Below, piece after piece: positions 1 to 6,268 of a DNA stretch of 64,000 nucleotides. The DNA comes from Marinobacter denitrificans. Lineage in GTDB: Bacteria > Pseudomonadota > Gammaproteobacteria > Pseudomonadales > Oleiphilaceae. The DNA lies in contig NZ_VMHN01000013.1 in the NCBI RefSeq assembly GCF_008795955.1, forward strand, positions 1-64,000, given 5' to 3'. The first letter of the stretch is position 1, and every line of letters starts with the position of its first letter. The notes under the pieces are model-generated. The model did no database searches. It was not told the origin of the DNA and saw only the letters and a program-made list of their open reading frames with translations. The translations under genes were made by a program, and so were the position numbers.

Positions 1-1160
1 ATCATACCCGGCTTGAGTTCGCCGCCGTCCTGCTGCACCGCGATGCGCACTGGCAGGCGCTGGGTGATCTTGGTGAAATTGCCGCTCGGGTTGGGGTTGG
101 GCAGCAGGGCGAACTCGCTGGTGGCGGACTGCCCGACGCGCGTGACCCTGCCCTCAAAGCGCCGCCCCGGCAGGGCATCGACAGTGATCGTCACGGTCTT
201 TCCCGGCCGGAAGAAGCGGATGTCGGTCTCTTTGACGTTCGCCTCGACGCGCACCCGCTGCGGGTCATGCACCATCAGCAAGCGCTGGCCGGGGGTGACA
301 TATTCGCCCTTGTCCACGAAGACCCGGTCCACAACGCCGTCGAATGGCATGACGAGGGTGCGGTCTTCGAGGTCGAGCGCCGCCCGGGCCTTTTGTGCAC
401 GCAGACGCTGTTCCTCCGGGCCGAGTTCGGCGAGCTGGGTGCGGAGCACCGTGAGTTCCCCGCGCGCGGCTTCAGCCTCGACAAGGGCGGCGCGGGCATT
501 TTCCAAGTCCGCCTGGGCGCTCAACGCCTGTTGTTTTGCCGTCTCCAGCGCCGCCCGCGTCTGGTCCAGGCGCGCACGGTTGATGGCGCCGCTCGGCGCC
601 AGCTTCTCCGCCCGGTCATTGTCCTGACTGGCCAGATCGCGTTGCGCCGTCGCTCCTGCCAACGCGGCCTCCGCCGCCCTCACCGCTGCCTGTTTGGCGG
701 TAATACGACTTTGCGTCTGACGGTCGGTGAGAGCGATGCGCGCTTCGATTTCCTCGCGGCGGCGGGCAATCCCGGCGAGTTGCGCGGCAAGCTCCTCGAC
801 GCGGAGGCGGCTTTCCCGGTCGTCGATCCGGATCAAAACCCTGCCCCTCTGCGCGGCATCCCCCTCGGTCACTTCGAGCGCCGTCACCCAACCGGGAACC
901 CGGCTGCTCATGGCAACAATGTCGGCGGCGACACGGGCGTCCGTCACAAAGACATGCGTGAACTGCTGATACGACCACCAGCCACCTCCTCCGAGAACGA
1001 TCAGCGCCGCCAGAATCGCGCCATACCGTCGCCATGGCCGGGTGCGGGCAGGAGGTGAAACCGCCTCTGACCCAGCCTCCGTCTCCTTGTCGGGGACTGT
1101 GCGCAGGTCGGTTTCCGGATCGTCGCCCTGGCGTTCGAGACGGGTCACATGCTGGTCCAC
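1..1160 (-). CDS. EmrA/HlyD-family membrane fusion protein (3' end beyond window)
   Basis: Periplasmic adaptor of a multidrug efflux pump, anchored in the inner membrane. The frame opens at a GTG (1158-1160) preceded by GAGGGG that overlaps the stop of the upstream marR gene, and stays open to base 1 (about 386 codons). A hydrophilic N-terminus leads to one TM helix (about residues 37-55, YGAILAALIVLGGGG), then the barrel-sandwich start VFVTDARVAADIVAMSSRV, a long Ala/Glu/Arg-rich coiled-coil hairpin, and the return half (MPFDGVVDRVFVDKGEYV). This layout is typical of EmrA/HlyD. The C-terminal end and the expected partner (EmrB-like or ABC permease) lie to the left of the window. It is co-transcribed with marR. 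High GC, like the efflux operon at 5.1-10.1 kb and unlike the rest of the window. Confidence 0.88.
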   Translation of the reverse strand, partial: MDQHVTRLERQGDDPETDLRTVPDKETEAGSEAVSPPARTRPWRRYGAILAALIVLGGGGWWSYQQFTHVFVTDARVAADIVAMSSRVPGWVTALEVTEGDAAQRGRVLIRIDDRESRLRVEELAAQLAGIARRREEIEARIALTDRQTQSRITAKQAAVRAAEAALAGATAQRDLASQDNDRAEKLAPSGAINRARLDQTRAALETAKQQALSAQADLENARAALVEAEAARGELTVLRTQLAELGPEEQRLRAQKARAALDLEDRTLVMPFDGVVDRVFVDKGEYVTPGQRLLMVHDPQRVRVEANVKETDIRFFRPGKTVTITVDALPGRRFEGRVTRVGQSATSEFALLPNPNPSGNFTKITQRLPVRIAVQQDGGELKPGM

Positions 1161-1170
1161 GGCCTACCCC

Positions 1171-1644
1171 TCATCGGTCTTCGTCCGCAAGCCGCATCGC
1201 CCTTGGCGTGCCGCCCAGCTTGCCGGCGATCTGCTCCAAGACCTTCAGGCAAGTCGTTACCTCGGCTTGGGAGAGGTCGGAGAAGATTTGCGCGCGCACC
1301 GCCGCTGCGGTTGCTTCGATGCGTTCCAGAACAGGGGCGGCCTCCGCGCGCAGGTGAACCGATTTGGTGCGGCGGTCGCTAGCTTCTGTCCGGCGTTCGA
1401 TCAGCCCCTCGGCTTCAAGCCGGTCCAGCGTGCGTACCAGGGTCGGCCCCCGCACTCCGACCGCCTCGGCCAATTCACGCTGGGTTGCCGCCTGGGGCAG
1501 GCGAGAGAGATGTAACAGGGTCAACCAGCGGGACTCGGTGAGGCCAAAGGTGGCCAGCCGCCGGTCGATTTCGGCGCGCCACAGCCGGGCGACCAGCCCG
1601 AGGCGAAGGCCGAATTGTTCCTGATCGTCGAGGGGCTTCGTCAT
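1171..1644 (-). CDS. MarR-family transcriptional regulator
   Basis: Winged-helix repressor of about 157 residues. The recognition region reads LTESRWLTLLHLSRLP then TQRELAEAVGVRGPTLVRTL, and the wing is RRTEASDRRTKSVHL, as in EmrR/SlyA/MarR proteins. The frame could begin at a TTG at 1701, but a consensus promoter covers that region, so I chose the ATG at 1644 (MTKPLDDQEQ). The gene sits 10 bases upstream of the EmrA-like adaptor, the same arrangement as emrR-emrA, which suggests local drug-responsive repression of the pump and of itself. A decayed fragment of a related marR gene occurs at 10381-10444. Confidence 0.88.
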   Translation of the reverse strand: MTKPLDDQEQFGLRLGLVARLWRAEIDRRLATFGLTESRWLTLLHLSRLPQAATQRELAEAVGVRGPTLVRTLDRLEAEGLIERRTEASDRRTKSVHLRAEAAPVLERIEATAAAVRAQIFSDLSQAEVTTCLKVLEQIAGKLGGTPRAMRLADEDR

Positions 1645-1672
1645 CTCATTGCCTGCATCATTATGTAGCTGT

Positions 1673-1701
1673 ACTATAATCAATAGATAGCTATGTATCA
1701 A
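1673..1701 (-). promoter_or_regulatory. Promoter and putative operator of marR
   Basis: Reading the minus strand, TTGATA (1696-1701) and TATAGT (1673-1678) are separated by exactly 17 bases, a near-consensus sigma70 promoter. The spacer contains the perfect palindrome ATAGCTAT (1687-1694), and a further TAGCT half (1666-1670) lies just downstream. A palindrome inside the spacer is the usual position for MarR autorepression. The binding itself is inference. Confidence 0.6.
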
Positions 1702-1793
1702 ATTGCGAGGGATGTAGGCCCCGAAGGCTGCACTGTCTAGAGCAGAGGACCGGGAAAAGGCGTTCCATCCCGATCACAGAAAGGAGCACCACG

Positions 1794-2228
1794 ATGTACC
1801 GGACGATCCTCCTAGCCTATGACGGCAGCCGGCAAGGCCGTGAGGCGCTGGATCAGGGGGCCGAGCTGGCTTCGCTTTGCCAGGCTCGTGTCTATCTCCT
1901 CGCCGTCGTCGCCCATGAACTGGGTGTCGCGCTCGCTGAAGCGGCGGCCCCCTCAGACCTGCCGGAGCGAGAATATCAGGAAGTGCGCCGCGTGCTGACG
2001 GAGGGCGCGGAAGCGCTGCGGCGGGCGGGACTTTCCGTCGACACGCGCCTCGCCGCGGGCAACCCCGCCGAGGAGATCGGCCGAATGGCGCACGAGGTCG
2101 GCGCGGATCTGGTCGTGGTCGGTCACCGCGAACAGAGCGCGCTGGCCCGGTGGTGGCACGGCTCCGTCGGCGCTTCGCTGCTCGCCCACGCGCCATGCAG
2201 CCTGCTGGTAGCCGTTGCGGACCGGTAG
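1794..2228 (+). CDS. Universal stress protein, UspA family
   Basis: A 144-residue single-domain Usp protein. The N-terminus MYRTILLAYDGSRQGREAL is the family's first strand with the conserved Asp. The C-terminal half carries DLVVVGHREQSALARWWHGS, a GHRE...G(S) version of the ATP-binding loop, and ends with the typical APCSLLVAV strand. Function: cytoplasmic stress or energy-sensing protein, role unspecified. The start is supported by AAAGGAG 8 bases upstream of the ATG. It is divergent from marR across about 150 bases and has no obvious partner downstream. Confidence 0.92.
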   Translation: MYRTILLAYDGSRQGREALDQGAELASLCQARVYLLAVVAHELGVALAEAAAPSDLPEREYQEVRRVLTEGAEALRRAGLSVDTRLAAGNPAEEIGRMAHEVGADLVVVGHREQSALARWWHGSVGASLLAHAPCSLLVAVADR

Positions 2229-2305
2229 TTGTCAAGGAATATGTCGCAGGGTCTTCATCAAGGTCTTCGCCGGCTAGGCCGAGGAGAAAGCCCTTGATTC
2301 AGGTG

Positions 2306-2590
2306 TTAATCGGTTGGCGGCCACTGCTGCGCAGCATGTAACACGCGCAATATTCGTACCGTCAAGGCATCCTCCTGGTACACGAGGATATAGTTCGACC
2401 AGGCGACGAGTTCCCGGGTCCCTTCAACCCGACCAGGGCGGCCTATTTTGGGGAACTCCGGCAGCTTTTCAGCTTTCATCTCGATATCATCTTTTACGCG
2501 CTGTGCTGCATCGGGATTGTCATCAGAGATGTAATCGACAATCCCTAGCAGATCGGTACGAGCCAGTTCCAGCCATTCCAGTTCAGGCAC
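2306..2590 (-). CDS. RelE/ParE-family toxin of a type II TA pair
   Basis: A 94-residue toxin-like protein. It starts ELEWLELARTDLLGIVDYIS, then has the characteristic PEFPKIGRPGRVEGTREL segment and ends with YILVYQEDALTVRILRVLHA, the beta-sheet core and C-terminus of RelE/ParE toxins. Members either cleave mRNA on the ribosome or poison gyrase; which applies here cannot be told from sequence. Its start overlaps the antitoxin gene by 8 bases, so the pair is translationally coupled. Full family length and no disruption suggest it is intact. Confidence 0.9.
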   Translation of the reverse strand: MPELEWLELARTDLLGIVDYISDDNPDAAQRVKDDIEMKAEKLPEFPKIGRPGRVEGTRELVAWSNYILVYQEDALTVRILRVLHAAQQWPPTD

Positions 2591-2876
2591 GGCGACGCTT
2601 TCTGTCGATCAACGCTTGTGCCTCATCCATTACCTGTTGATGAGGAACGGTAGGTCGGGCATCAGCCAGGGCCTCTTTCACTTTATCGCGGAACCAGGCG
2701 TCATGGGCTTCCGGATCAGCCGTTAACCCAACGGGCAATCCGCCCTCTTTGGTTACGCGGGTTAGAAGGATGCGGACGGCATCTGATACCGTCAAGCCGA
2801 AGCTGGCGAGCTTTTCCGCTGCATCAGCCTTCAGCTCGTCGTCCACACGAACGTGCAGCATTGAAGTGTGAGCCAT
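2583..2876 (-). CDS. RelB/DinJ-family antitoxin
   Basis: A 97-residue antitoxin. The N-terminal ribbon-helix-helix MLHVRVDDELKADAAEKLAS, followed by FGLTVSDAVRILLTRV, is the DNA-binding and dimerisation part typical of RelB/DinJ. The Lys/Arg-rich tail is the toxin-binding part. The frame is open further upstream, but the ATG at 2876 has GGAGAA 8 bases before it and lies downstream of the operator palindrome, so I chose it. The product neutralises the overlapping RelE/ParE toxin and probably represses the operon. Confidence 0.9.
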   Translation of the reverse strand: MAHTSMLHVRVDDELKADAAEKLASFGLTVSDAVRILLTRVTKEGGLPVGLTADPEAHDAWFRDKVKEALADARPTVPHQQVMDEAQALIDRKRRRA

Positions 2877-2911
2877 GATGAATTCTCCGATTGTCATACG
2901 TAACTCTATTG

Positions 2912-2940
2912 TGTATCTCAAATGCGATACAGTCAAGCTG
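2912..2940 (-). promoter_or_regulatory. Operator/promoter of the toxin-antitoxin operon
   Basis: A perfect inverted repeat TGTATC-N8-GATACA (2912-2917 and 2926-2931) lies about 35 bases upstream of the antitoxin start. On the minus strand TTGACT partly overlaps one arm and could be the -35 box; the -10 box is not clear. Position and symmetry fit RHH-antitoxin autoregulation. Confidence 0.5.
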
Positions 2941-2958
2941 CTGTGGACATTAGCAAAA

Positions 2959-3293
2959 TCACTGCGTTTGGTCAGATGCCAGTATTTTATAGACTGTTGA
3001 CCGGCCTATCTTTAACCTCCTGGCGATCTCCGTAGCCCCCACTCCCTGGCTATGCAGGGCACGGACTTTATCGTTGTCCACCGTGGGTTTACGGCCAAAC
3101 TTGACCCCTTTGGCCTTGGCCTCCAGGCGGCCCTCGTTGGTGCGTTCCGGTATGCGCTGACGCTCGGCCTGGGCCACGGCCGACAGGATGGTGACTACCA
3201 TCTTGCCCATGATCCCCTCGGTGCTGATCCCATCGTCGAGGAACCGGATAGCCACACCCATGTTGTCGAACTCTTTGATGAGCTGGCCCGCAG
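2959..3293 (-). pseudogene. tnpR: Truncated Tn3-family resolvase (TnpR, C-terminal part)
   Basis: Serine recombinase remnant of about 110 residues. It keeps GQLIKEFDNMGVAIRFLDDG, STEGIMGKMVVTILSAVAQA, the ERTNEGR segment with GVKFGRKPTVD, and the C-terminal helix-turn-helix GATEIARRLKIGRSTVYKIL. The whole N-terminal catalytic region with the active-site serine is missing: homology stops at about 3290, where an oppositely oriented TnpA scrap begins. It therefore cannot catalyse res-site recombination. An ATG at 3261 could still yield a 100-residue HTH protein. Confidence 0.85.
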
Positions 3294-3296
3294 TTG

Positions 3297-3377
3297 CGTC
3301 AATACAAGATCGAACAGCACTGGGATGACATGATGCACATTGCCGGTTCGCTCAAACTGGGGACCGTGCAGGCCTCC
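3297..3377 (+). pseudogene. tnpA: Fragment of Tn3-family transposase TnpA
   Basis: A scrap of about 26 codons reading QYKIEQHWDDMMHIAGSL followed by KLGTVQAS, a conserved stretch from the C-terminal half of Tn3-family TnpA. It starts exactly where the resolvase remnant ends and stops where the IS5-family transposase remnant begins. It is a junction scar, not a gene. Confidence 0.75.
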
Positions 3378-3861
3378 GTGGGATGCGCTGGAAGCGTAAC
3401 TGGAAGCGTTTTACCCCAAAGGCGGTGGGCCGGGGGCGCCCACCCATGGGCCTGGGACGGATGTTGCGGCTGTATGTTAGTGGCCCCAATAGTGCTTTGG
3501 CTTCTCGGACCAAGGCATCGAGGATGCGATTTACGACAATCAGGCGATCCGGCGCTTCGTTGGCATTGACCTTGGCCGGGAGTCAGCACCGGATGCGACC
3601 ACCTTGCTCAAATTTCGCCGACTGCTGGAGCGCGAAGGGCTCACCGGCAAGCTGTTTGAGGCGATCAAGGCTCATCTGGCTGGGCAGGGGCTGATGCTAC
3701 GCGAGGGCACCGTGGTGGACGCGACGCTGATTGCCGCATCGCCGTCCACGAAAAACCGGGCCAGAAAACGCGATCCGGAAATGCACCAGGCTCGCAGCCT
3801 GCTTCACGGCGAAGAAACAGACGTTATGTACCTGCGCTGGGTTGCGTCAGCCAGCGGTTAA
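3378..3861 (+). pseudogene. IS5-family transposase, frameshifted and internally deleted
   Basis: Pieces of one IS5-family DDE transposase in several frames. The N-terminal part reads VGRGRPPMGLGRMLRLY. After a shift near 3475-3490 the frame continues CFGFSDQGIEDAIYDN, RRFVGIDLGRESAPDATTLL, LREGTVVDATLIAASPSTKN, RARKRDPEMHQ. It then jumps to ARSLLHGEETDVMY, which normally lies much later in the family, and ends in unrelated residues. An early in-frame TAA, the frameshift, an internal deletion and loss of the C-terminal catalytic Glu region make it inactive. No terminal repeats recognised. Confidence 0.82.
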
Positions 3862-3970
3862 GCTAACATCCGGCACAAGCTGATTTTTCTTCTGCTGGCA
3901 TTGAGCCTGCTGGGGGTCTGGATTTGCAGTATTGCCAACACCTGGATCAGCCTGATCGCTGCCAATTGAG
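3862..3970 (+). other. Possible 3' remnant of a small membrane protein gene
   Basis: Directly after the transposase stop, and in the same frame, the sequence encodes a hydrophobic stretch (HKLIFLLLALSLLGVWICSI, NTWISLIAAN, stop) with no start codon of its own. It looks like the last 30 or so codons of a membrane protein whose 5' part was removed by the mobile-element rearrangement. No family recognised. Confidence 0.3.
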
Positions 3971-3978
3971 AAGACGCG

Positions 3979-5097
3979 ATGAAAAGATATCCTTACGGTT
4001 TTTCAGCAGCCTGGGCGCTTAAGCTGATGTTCGCGACGACCAGCCCCACGGTGGCAGCTCAGGCTGCACCGGATGAACAGAAAGAAACCGTTAGCTGTGC
4101 GTTGATCCGGGACGGCATCCAGCGACTTGCCTGCTATGACGCCCAGAATGATCCCATTGCTGCCAGAAAAACGGCAGACGACGATACGTTGCAGCAGGCG
4201 CATGAGGAAGCCGCTATTCCGGTGGCTGATGCCCGGCGTGAACAGATCGTCAACGATGCTCTTGGGGACGACCCGGACACCGGTCTGGTGGCAGCACTGG
4301 TGGATAGTTACCTGACCGCCGAGAAGGCAATTTTTTCATTCACCGGCAGTTTTGTGACCCACCGCCCCAACTACATCCTGCCGATCACCTATGTCGACGA
4401 CCCTAACCCAAGGCCCGTCAGCCCGAGACTGGGCACCGCCGGCTATGACTTCGGCCTGGAAGAGGAAGAGGCGAAATACCAGATCAGTTTCAAGATTCCG
4501 CTGCTGACTGGCATTTTTGATGATCGAACCACCTTCTGGTTTGGCTATACCCAGCAATCCTATTGGCAGGTATACAACACCAAGGACTCGTCACCGTTCC
4601 GGGAGACCAATTATGAGCCGGAAATTTTCTTCCGGCACCGACTGGATTGGGATCTTGGGCCTGGCACTCTGAGTGCGGTGTCTCTGGGCTTCAATCACCA
4701 GTCTAACGGTCAATCAGAACCTCGGTCGCGCAGCTGGAACCGGATCATGGGCACCGCCGCTTACAGCTATGACCGCTGGCTGTTTATGGTTAACCCCTGG
4801 TTCCGGCTGCCGGAGAGTGGCAGCGATGACGACAACTCGGATATCGAGAAGTATCTCGGACATGGTAGTTACCACGCGGTTTACAAGCTGACAGAGGACC
4901 GCACGTTCTCGCTGAAGCTTTTGAACAATATGCGTTCTACCAATCGGACGTCGGTGGAGTTCGGGTACAGTTTCCCGATGGGGGATACGCTGAAGGGCTT
5001 TTTCCAGTACTACAACGGGTATGGGGAGAGTCTGATTGATTATAACGAGCGTATCGAGCGGTTTGGCGTGGGGATTATGCTGAATAACTGGCTCTAG
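3979..5097 (+). CDS. pldA: Outer-membrane phospholipase A (OMPLA)
   Basis: Beta-barrel phospholipase A1/A2 of the outer membrane, hydrolysing acyl chains of mislocalised phospholipids. 372 residues. The catalytic motif FNHQSNG gives His240 and Ser242, and RSRSWNR places Asn254; the spacing equals His142, Ser144 and Asn156 of E. coli PldA. A Sec signal (residues 1 to about 29) is followed by an unusual N-terminal extension of about 90 residues including CALIRDGIQRLACYDA, longer than in enterobacteria. The C-terminus ends with a beta-strand finishing in Leu (FGVGIMLNNWL). GC is lower than in the flanking efflux genes, and its upstream neighbour has been destroyed by insertion sequences. Confidence 0.93.
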   Translation: MKRYPYGFSAAWALKLMFATTSPTVAAQAAPDEQKETVSCALIRDGIQRLACYDAQNDPIAARKTADDDTLQQAHEEAAIPVADARREQIVNDALGDDPDTGLVAALVDSYLTAEKAIFSFTGSFVTHRPNYILPITYVDDPNPRPVSPRLGTAGYDFGLEEEEAKYQISFKIPLLTGIFDDRTTFWFGYTQQSYWQVYNTKDSSPFRETNYEPEIFFRHRLDWDLGPGTLSAVSLGFNHQSNGQSEPRSRSWNRIMGTAAYSYDRWLFMVNPWFRLPESGSDDDNSDIEKYLGHGSYHAVYKLTEDRTFSLKLLNNMRSTNRTSVEFGYSFPMGDTLKGFFQYYNGYGESLIDYNERIERFGVGIMLNNWL

Positions 5098-5143
5098 TCG
5101 GAGTGTGCCCGGCGCAACTCCACGCTGCCATGCATCAGGTCCG

Positions 5144-6265
5144 TCAGGCCATGGCGCTGAGTGTTCGCCGGAAGCGGGTCAGGGCCAAGCCAAAAAGGGT
5201 ACTCCCGATAACAGCGATGGCCAGGAATTGCGGCCACACGGTGGCAAGGCCCGCGCCACGATAGAGAATGGCCTGGGCCAGCATTACAAAGTGGGTGTTG
5301 GGCGCGGCGAGCATGATGTACTGGACGGCCTCCGGCATGCTCTCGCGCGGCGTCGAGCCCCCGGAGAGCATCTGCAGCGGCAACAGCACCAGCATGAGCA
5401 GCAGGCCGAACTGCGGCATGGAGCGGGCGACGGTGCCCAGGAAGATGCCCATCGAGGTGGTCGCGAACAGATGCAGCGCCGCCCCGACCAGGAACAGCGC
5501 GAGCGAGCCTTCGATCGGCACGGACAGCCAGCCCTGCACGACAGCAGTGAGCGCGAAGGCGGTGGCGGCAAGGACGACGAACCCCATTGCCCATACCTTG
5601 CTGCTCATGATCTCGAAAGGCGTGACGGGCATGACCAGCAGATGCTCGACCGTGCCGTGCTCGCGCTCACGGATCAGCGCCGCGCCGGTGAGGACGATGG
5701 AGAGCATGGTCACGTTGTTGATGACCTGCATGATCGCGCCGAACCACGACTTGTTGAGCTGGGGATTGAAGCGCATCCGCAGCGCCAGATCGACCGGCAA
5801 CTCCGGAACCTCGCGATAACGCTGCGCGAAGGCGCGCACCTCATCGCTCACGATGGTCTGGATATAGCCGCTGCCGGTGAAAGCCTGGCTCATGCGCGTG
5901 GCATCGACGTTGAGCTGGACCGTCGGCCGCCGCCCCGCCAGCAGATCGCGCTGGAAGTTGGGTGGGATGTCGAGGGCGAAGGTGTCGAGGCCGGCATCCA
6001 TGCGGGCATCCATCTCGGCCTGGTCGATCACCTCGGGGAGAACAAAGTACGGTGGGTAAAAGGCGCTGACGATGCGCCATGACAGCGGCGAGCGATCCTC
6101 GTTCACCACCGCGATCGGCGCCTTGTTGAGAGTCTCCGGCATGGCCGTGGCCGCCGTGTAGACCGACAGGGTGAAGGCGTAGACGATCAGCACCAGCATG
6201 ATCGGGTCGCGGACGAGGCTGCGCAGCTCCTTGACACCGAGATGGAGAATATTGGCCGGGCGCAT
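5144..6265 (-). CDS. yhhJ: ABC-2 type permease, YhhJ-like
   Basis: Inner-membrane ABC-2 permease of 373 residues, about the length of E. coli YhhJ. One TM helix at residues 22-40 is followed by a large periplasmic domain (about 45-170, FYPPYFVLPEVIDQAEMDAR and ALDIPPNFQRDLLAGRRPTV) and then five to six TM helices. The hallmark EREHGTVEHLLVMPVTPFEI is present. It is the last gene of the operon adaptor, RbbA-like ATPase, this permease, starting 3 bases after the preceding stop. With RbbA's own permease part it probably forms the transmembrane pore. Substrate unknown. Confidence 0.9.
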   Translation of the reverse strand: MRPANILHLGVKELRSLVRDPIMLVLIVYAFTLSVYTAATAMPETLNKAPIAVVNEDRSPLSWRIVSAFYPPYFVLPEVIDQAEMDARMDAGLDTFALDIPPNFQRDLLAGRRPTVQLNVDATRMSQAFTGSGYIQTIVSDEVRAFAQRYREVPELPVDLALRMRFNPQLNKSWFGAIMQVINNVTMLSIVLTGAALIREREHGTVEHLLVMPVTPFEIMSSKVWAMGFVVLAATAFALTAVVQGWLSVPIEGSLALFLVGAALHLFATTSMGIFLGTVARSMPQFGLLLMLVLLPLQMLSGGSTPRESMPEAVQYIMLAAPNTHFVMLAQAILYRGAGLATVWPQFLAIAVIGSTLFGLALTRFRRTLSAMA

Positions 6266-6268
6266 GGA

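Noticed and set aside
267..1058. Plus-strand 263-codon open frame across the EmrA-like gene
   Set aside because: It is antisense to a clear HlyD/EmrA coding region; high GC keeps the opposite strand open, and the product has no recognisable motif.
5105..6082. Plus-strand 325-codon open frame opposite the YhhJ-like permease
   Set aside because: Arg/His/Gln-rich low-information product in a high-GC stretch, fully covered by a well-conserved permease on the other strand.
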